Assembly: GCA_010405405.1 (NCBI GenBank)
Contig: MU004233.1
Span: forward strand, 881,122-945,121
Direction of reading: 5' to 3'
DNA length: 64,000 nucleotides
Origin: Microthyrium microscopicum
Taxonomy: Eukaryota > Ascomycota > Dothideomycetes > Microthyriales > Microthyriaceae
Each line of letters opens with the position of its first letter. Position 1 is the stretch's first letter. The notes below the pieces were generated by a model that made no database searches, was not told where the DNA came from, and worked only from the letters and a program-made list of their open reading frames with translations. The position numbers and the translations under genes were made by a program. This document shows, in pieces, positions 12,000 to 22,371 of this stretch.

Positions 12000-12347
12000 C
12001 CTGAATTAAGGCTGGGCGAGTTTGAGGTCATATGAAGGACATTATTTGATGCTCTGATGAAGTTGGACAATTGACAATGCTTTTTGATATTGCTGAGAAC
12101 TGTACAGATGGCAGCGACCAGGGTCAAAGGCGCTTGACCCTTTTAGGCCGCTGGCCCCTGCAGCGATCTACGCTAGTGCTTTCCTTCGCGTTAAAGTTTT
12201 GGACCTCTCCTGCTCCTTAATTTTCTCTTGTTTCGCTTCATCAGGGTGTCTGATACAGAACACTTTGCATTCAAGAGGAATCTGAATATTGCGCAGGTGA
12301 TCTTGTATTATCTCCTACATACAAAACTCCATCGCCAACCATCAAGG
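12000..12347. promoter_or_regulatory. shared promoter region of ALG9 and NAF1
   Basis: About 350 bp between the start codons of ALG9 (-) and NAF1 (+). An in-frame upstream ATG at 12228 exists for NAF1 but the added residues look like leader sequence. No specific binding site is claimed. Confidence 0.45.
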
Positions 12348-14405
12348 ATGGATGCGCAAACTGGCGAAACATCAGCACTAGCTGAACAACAAGCACCAGA
12401 AATGATAGTCTTGGACGTGCAGAACCCGTCAGTTGATTTGGCCAATACCGATCCATCCCTCAATATGGGCGAAGAAGATGAAAACAAAGATGAGGTTATG
12501 TTCTCTGTGTTCTCAGAAAGTGCACAGTCTGGCGATATCCCAGCACTAGCTGAACAACAAGCTCCACAAGACATGTTATTGTCGGACGTGCAACATTCAT
12601 CACTTATTGTGGCCAATACCGACCCAACATCCATCACTATGGTCGAAGAAGATGAGAACAAAGCTGAGGTCATGTTCTCAGAGAGCAGCTCAGATGATGA
12701 TAGCGACGACGATGAAGACTCTTCGAGTGAGGACGACTCCTCTAGCGATGAAGAAATCCAGGAATTCACACACAATGACTGGAAGCAAGTGCTAGCCGCC
12801 GCCGATGCACATGAATCTGATGAAGAGCCCACTCCAATCTCCAAAGCCGAGCGCAATGAATGTAGAGAATTTTTGCCTTTGCCCCAAGGTGTGAAAATCA
12901 CATCAGACATGAACCTACAGCCTCTTGGCCAGGTCATTCGCATTGCTGCCAATATTGCTCTCATTCAAGCCGCTAACGATGGTCGCGTCCAGGTTCTTGA
13001 GCCAGGCGCTGTACTATGCCTCCAAGACCGCACCATTTTGGGTGTGGTAAGTGATCTTGTTGGCCGCGTAGAACAACCAAATTACTCTCTAGGATTCTGC
13101 AATGCTGAAGAGCTTAACGAAATAGGAGTGCAAATTGGCACCCAAATATACTACCCGCAAGAACTTGCATCGTTCGTCCAAACTGGGCCACTTCGTCAAA
13201 TGAGAGGAACAGACGGCGTTGAAGCAGCCGCGCTTGCAGATCAAGGTGGTCAAATTGTAGACGAAATAGAGTTTTCGGATGACGAAGAAGAACAACGATA
13301 CAGAGAACAACAGCAGTTTGAAGGACGTCGCGATAAGACACGAGGAAATCAACAAACGCCCCGCGGAAGTCAAAATCCTCGCGCCTTCCCACGAGAACGA
13401 GGTGGCCGTGGACGAGGGCGTAATGGCCCACCACGAGGCCCCTCTGGCCGTGGTGGAAATCACGGCTCTATGCCATTCGCTCCACGCGGTCGTGGTGCTC
13501 AACGAGGACGCGAGTTCACTAAGCGTGGACGCGGCCCTCGTGGTACAAATATGGCTCGAATTCACCCGGACAATCTCCAAGCTGGCCAATCTGACTCACA
13601 GTCATCCATTAACTATGATGATGACGATCATACAGATGGCTACAGACCACTCCGTAGGCCCGATAATTTACACCAGTTGATGCACCAGAACTCGCCACCT
13701 GCACCTGGACGAGGGCAACATAACCAGACTCCTCAAAGTCATCAAAATTACCAGAGTCAGCATAATCATCAGAGTCATCAGCATCACAAGAGTCAGCAGA
13801 ATCATCAGGACCATCAGAATCAGCAGAGTCAGCAGAATCAGCAGAATCAGCAGAATCAGCAGAATCATCAGAGTCATCAGAATCAACAGAGTCGGCAGAA
13901 CCATCAGAACAATCACAATCACCAGAACCACCAACCTCTTCAGCACTATCCAAATCATCAAACTCATCAATACAATACCTTTGATAACCGCGAAGCCATA
14001 GAAGCCAACATCGCCTATACCGAAGCCCGCCGCCAGTATTCTGAGACCCAATCCCAGCTACTCCAGCAACAATCACAGCACCAAAATCAAGAATATACAT
14101 CACCATATGCCACTGTACGCCAGCAATACAGCGAGCCCACCAATTCCTATCGCGGCGACCCACGGAGACAAGACCCTGGCCGCGTACCAGATCCACGAGT
14201 CCAGCGCAGCGAGCATCGTGAACGCTCACCTATTCGCGACTGGTCACCGAGGCGCGATCCACGAATGCGTTCACCACCTCGAGCATTCATGCCACCCGTG
14301 CCGCCGCCACCACCACCCTCGGGCCTAGACGCGGAAACTGTTGCGCGGCTTAGACAGCTGATTGAGCAGGGTCGGCTGGATCCTACACAGGACTTGCGCT
14401 CGTAG
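12348..14405 (+). CDS. NAF1: H/ACA RNP assembly factor Naf1
   Basis: Single-exon protein of 685 residues from the ATG at 12348. Naf1 is a nuclear factor that holds the place of Gar1 while box H/ACA snoRNPs are assembled. The Gar1/Naf1 beta-barrel domain spans about residues 165-300: EFLPLPQGVKITSDM, then QPLGQVIRIAANIALIQA, VLCLQDRTILGVVSDLVGRV and GTQIYYPQELASFV. Before it lies an acidic Ser/Asp/Glu tract. After it lie an RGG-rich segment (GRGRGRNGPPRGPSGRGG), a long His/Gln/Asn repeat tract coded by about 13720-13960, and a proline-rich end (PPVPPPPPPSGLDAETVARLRQLIEQG). Residues about 8-60 are repeated in diverged form at about 66-115 (ALAEQQAP starts each copy). The long antisense Asp/Ser frame over the repeat is a shadow. 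Confidence 0.88.
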   Translation: MDAQTGETSALAEQQAPEMIVLDVQNPSVDLANTDPSLNMGEEDENKDEVMFSVFSESAQSGDIPALAEQQAPQDMLLSDVQHSSLIVANTDPTSITMVEEDENKAEVMFSESSSDDDSDDDEDSSSEDDSSSDEEIQEFTHNDWKQVLAAADAHESDEEPTPISKAERNECREFLPLPQGVKITSDMNLQPLGQVIRIAANIALIQAANDGRVQVLEPGAVLCLQDRTILGVVSDLVGRVEQPNYSLGFCNAEELNEIGVQIGTQIYYPQELASFVQTGPLRQMRGTDGVEAAALADQGGQIVDEIEFSDDEEEQRYREQQQFEGRRDKTRGNQQTPRGSQNPRAFPRERGGRGRGRNGPPRGPSGRGGNHGSMPFAPRGRGAQRGREFTKRGRGPRGTNMARIHPDNLQAGQSDSQSSINYDDDDHTDGYRPLRRPDNLHQLMHQNSPPAPGRGQHNQTPQSHQNYQSQHNHQSHQHHKSQQNHQDHQNQQSQQNQQNQQNQQNHQSHQNQQSRQNHQNNHNHQNHQPLQHYPNHQTHQYNTFDNREAIEANIAYTEARRQYSETQSQLLQQQSQHQNQEYTSPYATVRQQYSEPTNSYRGDPRRQDPGRVPDPRVQRSEHRERSPIRDWSPRRDPRMRSPPRAFMPPVPPPPPPSGLDAETVARLRQLIEQGRLDPTQDLRS
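13720..13960 (+). repeat. CAG/CAT-rich microsatellite-like tract in NAF1 coding His/Gln/Asn
   Basis: Imperfect units such as CAGAATCAG and CATCAGAGT repeat for about 240 bp inside NAF1. They encode runs of HQ, QN, SQQN and NHQ and keep the reading frame throughout. The product is a prion-like low-complexity tract. Confidence 0.8.
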
Positions 14406-15573
14406 GTGAGATCAGCCTGTCCTGTGTCGCGGCCTCGAGCTGCTCCTCAGGGTTCCGCATGGCAGATACCGGCGCGACCTATCGCCAGGCCTAGATCAGA
14501 CAACTATTGCACCGTTAAGGAAGATGTTCCCGCCGGGTCATTGGTCATTGCTATAATCCACAGACCTTGCGTTCGCAGTTGGACTCGAGCTGTGCGCTTT
14601 CTAGACACGACAAGGAGGCCTAATATAACGGAAAGAAGGCTGCTTGGAAAGTACTCCAGAATTCACTGATAGCTGAAACGGACTGCTGTATTATTATAAT
14701 CATTGGAAAGGTATCGCTCGTTCTGTAGGACCTGTATTACTATCTGATTTCTATCACTATATTCATTCTCATTATGCTGATATGCGCCGCTTTCTTGTCC
14801 AAGTAATCGAGTCGTTTGGCTGGATACTTCCATCCAGTGCGATCATTGTTGTCGAGAATATCAAATCCAAAGGTAATCAAAGCAGTCATTCTTCAAAAAC
14901 TTCTACGCAGATATGGCAGTTGTTGCCAGTAGCTGAAAAAAGAGCTTGACTCATTAATGGTGATACTAACAGAGTATTCTGTCGCCGTCCCATTCCTCAA
15001 CTCTCGCTATCCTTACATCCAACTCCCCCATCTCTTCCACAACTCTTCCCAACATCCTCTATCAAACCCTCCATCGCCCCTCACCCCATCAGCCCCACTA
15101 CCATCAACCGGTCCCAAACTCCAAGCTCCAAACCCAGCTCAGGGGTATCTACAACGTCAGGCACATCAGCAGGCGATAACTTGGCTGGTGAAAAGCTCAG
15201 TCTCACGGGCTAGCTGCTTTTTTGCTGCGTGGAATGTTCCATACAGGTGCGGGCCGGGTCGCGTGGGTGACGGTGACACCTGTGCGCTGAAGATCTTGTG
15301 TTACCACTGCCAGTGCATTGAGGGCTGCTGGGATTGCACGGGTTGCACGGGTTGCACGGGTTGCACGGGCTGAAGATTGGGATGGATGAAGATATATGGG
15401 ATGGGGGAAGTCGGATTGGAGGACGAGGAGGAGTGCTGGAGACGATGTGGATGGGTTGTGGGGATGAAGGATAGTTGGTGATGATAGATTTGTTAAGAAT
15501 ATGGTGGCCTTGGATTGGATATGGATAGTGTACTGTTATATCTACTCCAGTGTAGACTAGTACTTGCCAGATA
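14406..15573. other. intergenic region between NAF1 and the mariner element
   Basis: No recognised gene. A plus-strand frame at 14957-15373 is composed of proline/serine and repeat-coded residues and is unconvincing. It contains a short tandem repeat at 15331-15369. Confidence 0.45.
15331..15369 (+). repeat. 9-bp tandem repeat, about 4 copies
   Basis: The unit GGGTTGCAC is repeated four times with one variant first copy (GGATTGCAC). It is a simple minisatellite in non-coding sequence about 200 bp left of the transposon. Confidence 0.85.
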
Positions 15574-15623
15574 CAGTGCTACAAGAGCTTACTTGTCCTT
15601 CCCCCTAAAATCGTAAATTAGCG
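15574..15623 (+). repeat. left terminal inverted repeat of the mariner element
   Basis: Starts CAGTGCTACAAGAGCTTACT directly after a TA. The first 25 bp match the right end perfectly, and the following bases (C-run, TAAA, TAGCG) match imperfectly. Confidence 0.85.
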
Positions 15624-17359
15624 GATTATGCCGTAATTGGGTAGATCTTTAGGATAGGATAGGCGTTACAGTGCAAATTTATAGGGCGCCGCCTAGTTAT
15701 AGCCTATTAGCGGCCTCTTAAAACTATCTTTCCTATATACTATATCTTGGTTACTTTTAAAGCTATGCTAACGACGCGGATAGCGGAAGTGTAGTATTTA
15801 ATTACTACTTATTCCTTACTTTAAGATATCTTAAATAGGCAGTATTCCTATTAGTTAATAGCGTTTAAAGCTTTTTAATAGTAATTATATCTTAATAGAG
15901 ATAATTAAGCTATAATCTTAAATTAGGTTTCTAAAGATATTAAAGCTAAAGCAAGTAGAAGGGTAGTATTCCTATTAGTAGAGTCAAAGATCTAGAGTTA
16001 AAGATATTAAATAGCATAGAAATATTAGCGTTAAGGGCTATTTTATTAGTAATTAGATTTAATAGTAGTAAAGAAGCTAAAGATTTAGTATTAGTAACGC
16101 TAATAGGGTGCCGTTTTAAAGTTAATAAAGAAGTAAGAGTGACAACTATAAGATATCCTATTAATCTAGTCTAAAATTATTAAAACATACTTATTTAATA
16201 TTATTTTACCTTTAATAATTCCTTAATATCTTCTATATAACTTCTTACTACTATTTTAGCACTAAAATACTTCTTAATACTATAGTTTATACTTATTAGG
16301 TCTTTAGTCTTATCTAATCTCTAAACTACTATATTTTAATACGCGTTATAAGTAAATATTACGTATTAGTACCTAAAAAGACTATTAGATAGTTATTTAA
16401 GATCTATATAAATATAGGTAGAATTTCTTTACTAAAAATACCTACGCTAGCTTTAAAGGCTTTAGCTATATCTTTTTATCTTAGAGATCTAATTCTTATA
16501 TCTTATACTAAGCTTGTATTGTTATCTATTCTTTATAATAGAGTTAATATAAATACTATTATTCCTAATTATTTATTAATACTACTAGCTTCTTAGGTTT
16601 AACTAGATAAGTGTCCTTTACGATAGAATAGTAAGACTTAAGATATCTTAGAGTATACTACTAATAAATTATATTTTTAAGATATTAATATTACTTAACT
16701 TCCTTTAGTTAAAGTAACCTAAAATATCCCTAACGCTACTTAGGATATTATCTATGAGTATTAATATAGCCTAAACTATGTCTAAGAGACGTATTTACTT
16801 AGAACTAGTACCTAAAATGCTATAATAGATAGTACTTAGCATCCTAAGATATTTTTATCTAATTTTGGCGCCCTAGTTTCTTAGATTAATTCTACGCCTT
16901 TAGCTTTATTAGTACCTAAATTCCCTTCTAAAATTACTATCGTTACTAAGATCTAAAAGCAAGGAATAGCTACTATTAAGAATAAATTCAACTATTTTTG
17001 CTAGAGTTTAGTTATAGCCTTTAAAAAGGCTTAGAAATAGCTTAATTTATGCCTAAAAGAGTAAGGAATAATATATAGTTTAACTATCTTAATATAAATA
17101 TTTTTAAAGTAATAGATAAAGAGAGGAACTAAAGATCTTTAATATAGCTTTAGTATTAATATAGACTTAGTTAATAGGAAGCTTAATAGTATTCTTACTC
17201 TAATTTAACGCTAAATTACTTATTAGTACTAGTCTAATTTCTATAATAACTCTTAACGCATTAGTAATCCTAAATAGGAGATTCTATTTACTATTACTAA
17301 GCTAGAATATCCTCCTCTAGCATTAGTAATAGTAATAGAGATGTTAAAGCAGGTAGATC

Positions 17360-17620
17360 TATACTATAAAGAATAGCAATAATATATTAATTTTACTTCT
17401 TAATTTATACTATTAGTAGACAAGTATCTTTATATAAAGAAGGAATGTCTAAATAACCTTAATAGAGGGTATTATTATAAAGATCCTTATAATAAATATA
17501 TCTTCTTTAACGCTAAAGATATAAATAATTAGGCTTAAGCACTAGTAAAAGGTAAATATATTATTAAAATACTACCTAATATTATAATAATGAACTTATT
17601 AGAAAGCACTACTATTTAAA
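17360..17620 (+). pseudogene. possible second ORF remnant inside the mariner element
   Basis: The plus strand here translates with only a few stops into a protein-like stretch (for example VDKYLYIKKECLNNLNRGYYYKD). It lies on the strand opposite to the transposase, in the otherwise unexplained left part of the element. I do not recognise a family. It may be a passenger gene or a chance reading through AT-rich sequence. Confidence 0.3.
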
Positions 17621-18399
17621 AAGCTTGCTATTAATATTAAATAATAACAGTATTAAATTCTACTTCGTAACTTATTTATATTAATATTTACTATAATTAA
17701 GAGAGCTTAAACTTACCTAGTAGGGCCTCTAATAGGGTCTAGAGTAGCTAGAGCTAACATATACGCTCTAGCTTTCTATTATATTATAGTGGATTAGCTA
17801 TAGCTTTAGGTTTAATCCTTAAGCTACTATTAGTCTAAAAATACTATCTAGAAGATGAATTTAATGTATTTAATAGTTAGTGCAATATTAATTTAGGTTT
17901 TTAATAGCGTTTAGTATTTTTAGTAATTATTAAGGCTCTTTAGGATAGAGGATGTTATTTAAGCTATATAGTAGGTAAAGATTATGCTTAGTTTAAGTAT
18001 CTTTTAGTAAGGGCCGCAATATAGGATTTTAATAATATAATTAAATTTTATAAAGAATTTATTACTAATTTCCGTTAATACTATATATATTAGATTTCTC
18101 TTCTTAACAATATTAGTTCTAAGTTAAGTAAGTAAGATTTATAGTAATAGTAGTTTAATATTAAAATCTTATTATAGTATAAAGAAGTTAGAATTAGAAG
18201 TAATAATTAAAGCTATTTCCTAAATATTCTTATATAACTTTAGGCCTTAAAGGATTTTAGCGTTCTTTATAATATAACTACTATATTAAATATACTTTTT
18301 AGCTTACTTCCTACTAAGTACTTCTTTACCTAAAACTTTAATTCTAATACCTAAAAACTACTTAAAAGATAGAGAATTCTTATATATATACTACTAGCA

Positions 18400-18940
18400 G
18401 TTATTTATCTTTAACTAAGCCTTCAAATTATTAAAAAACTCTTTAATAGAATTAAAATTTAGGTAGTATAGCAGTAGGAATTTTAATTATATCCTTATAG
18501 TTCTAAATATCTTATAAACCTCTTCGTTATAATAAAAGGACGTATTATCTATAATAATAATACTTTAAGAAAGAGGATAAGGCTAATAGATATCTAGAAG
18601 CTTATTCTTATACTACTAGGCAAAGCTATTATCGTTACTATTAGCTTCGTAGATATTTATTAATAGGATACTATTAACGCCGTATACTAGTAGAATATTA
18701 TACTATTTAGTAGTATTATTAATATTCTTTAATTTCTACTTATTAGGCGTTAAGAAGCTTCTAACATTAGGCTTAATATCTAATTTACTCTACCCTCTTA
18801 TTCTTAAGATATTAGCAATCCTATACCCTACTTTATTAACAAAGATAAGCTATTTAGAAGTATATTTTGATATATAGATATAGTATTTATAATAAGCTTT
18901 AGCAAAACGCTAGGCGGCGATAACCTTTAACTATAAGATA
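18400..18940 (-). pseudogene. remnant of Tc1/mariner DDE transposase
   Basis: The translation of the minus strand is full of stops but keeps the order of mariner DDE_3 landmarks. These are a region resembling FVDESG-type sequence near 18850, the IIDNTSFYYNEEV segment near 18510-18570 (second catalytic Asp), and an LNFNSIKEFF segment near 18430-18460 (third acidic residue). The amino-terminal helix-turn-helix part should lie right of 18940 but is too degraded to point out. Not functional. Confidence 0.75.
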
Positions 18941-19517
18941 TAAGAATATATCTATTAGTATTACTTTATTACTAACCTTCTTTTTAGTATAATTATACCT
19001 ATTTAGGACTTAAGATATAAGCTATTAACTTACTACTAGTCTAAATGTATTAATAATAAACTCATGTATCTTGAATTATATTAAATTAGGTTAATAAAGT
19101 AAATATTTAAATAATACGACCTATATATTATAATCTAATACTAGAAGAGGGCCTAGATATAGTTTTATAGGATCAAACAAGCTTCTAATCTTTAGTATTT
19201 AACGCTAGTATTTTATAATATTCTTATAGCATTTAATAGCTCTAGCGATAGATATCTTATAGTAGCTAAGCTTAATTATATCTTATATCTATTTTTAGTA
19301 GTAGTTATTAAGTTTATATAGTATATTAAAGACTTGTTCGTTGTAGTGTTAAAATACTAAAAATTAAGATATTTAGTAAAAATTTAGCTTTAGGATAGAT
19401 AATATTATAATTTAGGAAGATAATAGAGTTGGTAAGATTAATCTAAGGGGCTACGCCGCTAAATTTGTATATTAATATACTCTTTAGATCTTCTCGCCCT
19501 CTAATCACGCCCTGAAG

Positions 19518-19566
19518 CGCTATTTTATAATTTAGGGGGGGGGACAAGTAAGCTCTTGTAGCACTG
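19518..19566 (-). repeat. right terminal inverted repeat of the mariner element
   Basis: Reverse complement of the left end. It has a run of nine G on the plus strand where the left end has a broken run, and is followed by the TA target duplicate. Confidence 0.85.
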
Positions 19567-19582
19567 TAGAGTATTGTAAGTA

Positions 19583-19894
19583 CCGTCAAAAAACAGTGAA
19601 TTGAGCAAAGTGAAATGTGGCGGTTTGGGCGTCTTTATGGCTTTTTTACATACCTTATTTTATCTCTAATTTTCTTTGCTGTTTCCCTAGAAAAGTGCTT
19701 TAAATTTATAGAATAAGATACTTCTAATAATCCTACTAATCTGGCCAAAAATCTGAGCCAAAATCCGTTATGATTTCGCCGTTTTCAATTGTTGAAAGAT
19801 TGACTAGCAAAATGATGGACGCCTTTTTGGACGCCACCCTGAATGACGGGCTTCTATTGGCCTTCACTTTGCTCAATTCACTGTTTTTTGACGG
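19583..19894. mobile_element. 312-bp MITE with perfect 32-bp TIRs, TA target duplication
   Basis: The left end (19583-19614) starts CCGTCAAAAAACAGTGAATT and is exactly complementary over 32 bp to the right end (19863-19894). TA dinucleotides at 19581-19582 and 19895-19896 are the target duplication. There is no coding potential. Size, TIRs and TA target fit a non-autonomous Tc1/mariner-class MITE. Unlike its 4-kb neighbour it shows no heavy AT conversion. Confidence 0.9.
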
Positions 19895-19896
19895 TA

Positions 19897-22371
19897 TTTT
19901 GAGTACAGTGCAATTATATCGACGAGCACAAGTTTTATGATGATACTCTACTCCATGATATCACACTGATAATCTTTTGATATATATCGCGAGCATCATC
20001 ATGTTCTGCCAAACTTCTCTGCATTGCTGACGATAATAAACTTTTAAGTCTAGGCAGTCATGGTTTTTGTGGTTTGTTTATTGAAGAATTGCAAATCTTG
20101 AAACACCTTGTTCGTCAGCAGGCGACGTGGTTGCAATTTGAAATTGGCCCTTAACCTGGACAGTGGGTGGTCAAGGACTCAAGGGTGGTCCAGCGTCACA
20201 AAACCTACTACCTCTTACTTCAATCAAATAATTTTCGTGTCAACCGGAGGAAACTCCAGAAATGGGCTTGAACATTCATTTTCGTAGCTACTTACGCGCG
20301 AAAACACCTTCGGCGATGACAGAAAATGGCAATCCTCAAGAGCACTAGAAAGAAACATACCTACCAAACAGGTTCCAACATGAGCGCGTTTGGATACGGA
20401 AAGACTTGAAAATGCGGAGGATCGACCATAAAAAGCAAGATAATTTAAGGCTCGCGGTAAGAACCGGCGGCGATTGCGCAAGGATTTTTGAGACTTTTCT
20501 TTGGAGATTGCGGGATTCCAAATCCAATGCAGCAGGTCAAGGTCAGGTCAACCGAATCCTCGGTAACAATCAATGTTGCATTGGCGAGCAAGCGAGTTGT
20601 GCGCCAGAACTGGCGGGGTTGAGTTGAGAAACGGAGGAAGGGAACAGATGTGTAACCTTTCAGGGTTCTCTATGGATACACCTCCTTCATCGAATTCCGA
20701 GGATAGGCGATGTACACATCATGGAGGATGCAAGTGTGGTGAACAGGAGAATGGCAGCCAGTAGGAAGTATGCGATTGATGGCGAAGCTAGGCGTGTATC
20801 ATTGGAAGAGGAATTGTGTGTCCAACCAGGGCGACGCGTTACGAAAGCATTATGGAGGTAGTTATATTAAGTGTTGCTTGTAAGGGAGATGGATGTGCAT
20901 GATGTTTATATATGTTAGCTCGGCGGGCGAATGTCAGAGTTTGTAAGTCTGAACGACAAAGCAGATTTGAAACGTGTACGTGTCGCAAAATTCGGAGAGG
21001 AGAGAATTTCTTGGTAGACTGAGCCCGAGATTGAGTAGATGATTGGTATCAAATCAAGACCGTTGCGACGAAGCCATATGTACAAGAACTTTACTTGATG
21101 TTGATACTTTAAAAGATGACTGAAGACTCGAGCTTTAACATCAAGTTGACTGCTCTCACAGCTCTAGTGCTCTAGTGCTCTAGTGTGGTTGGAGATGTAA
21201 CTACTAGGTACCTACTACTTTAGCTGCATATACGTCTTTCTTAGACATTCATTTGAAACATAAACCATACATTGGTAGTTGTCGGTATCGGGTAGTACAG
21301 GTATTCTAATACAGTAATCAGTGATGGACTTGGGAAATGATAATTGAGCAATATAAAGTTACTTTAAGAATAAGAATAAGAATACCAGAAGTCAAGTCAG
21401 GTCCCAAATATGAGTTAATCAAGCTTGTCCAACCGATAACAAAGAAGCAGCGGTTTGACGAGTTACGATGGAGAATAGACAGGAGTTTACTCCGGATCCA
21501 AATCAAGATTGAAGCTGGAAATAAAAGGAAATACCACAAGGAGAAGTGCTCTAGTGGTAGTAGTGGCGATAAGTGCAGATACTATTCAAAGTGGCGTCTT
21601 TACTTGACAGTTGACAGACTGACGGCAGTTTGGAGACTCGAGAGTATTCTATATTCAAAATACTGGTCATTTTATACATACAGTATCCTACTCTAGAGTT
21701 GTACTTGTAGTTGTAGGTATTTTGTCGATTATCGCCTATCTCCTCTCTACAGTATCTGCTATCTCCAAGGCTCAAGCTTGCACTGGTCGACCGACAACCC
21801 CCCCTCCAGACCCCCAGACCAAAACTCTTTGGCTCAACGCTCGTCCCTCAGGTCGCTTTCTCACCACATGCACCAAAACTCCAAAGCCAATTCCCCATCC
21901 CCCCAGCCTTCACCCTGTCTTGCCCCATATCCATCTATCCCCCATTCCCTCTAAACCACCACCAACGACCTCAATCACCCCCATCCCGCACCCAATTCCT
22001 ACCTTAATACACGATCCGACTCGACCTCGTGCTCGACCTCTCTCTCGCGCCCTCATAATTCAACGACACGTCTTGAAACTGCCTTGCCATGCACTTCCCC
22101 GCTTAAGCGAACGCCAACTCAACCACCCACCCTTCTATCGTCGAGTCCACTTTGTCCCATCCGAACCACCCGCATTTTCCTTGTCCATGCCTGCGCAGGC
22201 CCGACGTTCTCGAATGGACCCTGCGCAGCTTCTTGCGACGCAGTAGCTCCAACTTCACCAGTTGATCACACCAGCTGACTGTTGCAAAACCCGCCCAATC
22301 CACTCAGCGAGTTGCTGCTACCTTCCGGCTTACAAACTTTGCCAATAGTGCACCTTTCCGGTATCTGAAGC
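19897..22371. other. gene-free stretch upstream of adenylate cyclase
   Basis: About 2.5 kb without a recognised gene. It holds an 8-bp tandem repeat GCTCTAGT (three copies, 21161-21184), a short AAGAAT repeat near 21364 and, from about 21770, a long C-rich pyrimidine tract typical of a fungal promoter or leader. The proline-rich frame at 21722-22246 is explained by that tract. Confidence 0.5.

Larger units (their letters stand above)
15574..19566 (-). mobile_element. RIP-degraded Tc1/mariner DNA transposon, 3993 bp, ends intact
   Basis: The ends are inverted repeats beginning CAGTGCTACAAGAGCTTACT. The first 25 bp are identical, and weaker similarity continues to about 50 bp. TA dinucleotides flank both ends (15572-15573 and 19567-19568), the Tc1/mariner target duplication. 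The interior is extremely AT-rich with TAG/TAA stops everywhere, as RIP leaves it. On the minus strand between about 18940 and 18400 the degraded translation still shows mariner DDE landmarks: a segment like the family VDE-region (IFVNKVGYR), then IIDNTSFYYNEEVYKIF, then a LNFNSIKEFFNNLKA segment like the SPDLNPIEEFF motif. The element is about twice the usual length of fungal Tc1/mariner elements. The left 2 kb is not explained by the transposase. Confidence 0.85.

Noticed and set aside
13609-14229. Long minus-strand frame opposite NAF1, rich in Asp and Ser
   Set aside because: It is the antisense reading of the CAG/CAT microsatellite tract. It has no domain, and NAF1 with its conserved fold is on the plus strand.
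14957-15373. Plus-strand 138-residue frame ending in CTG/CTGG-type repeats
   Set aside because: Composition is set by Pro/Ser-rich DNA and the 9-bp repeat; no conserved motif and no splice support.
15600-19560. Possibility that the AT-rich island is a centromere or other non-transposon AT block
   Set aside because: Its ends are exact inverted repeats with TA duplicates and its interior keeps DDE-transposase landmarks, so it is a transposon.
21722-22246. Plus-strand frame, Pro/Leu/Thr-rich, 174 residues
   Set aside because: Explained by a long C-rich tract upstream of adenylate cyclase; no domain.
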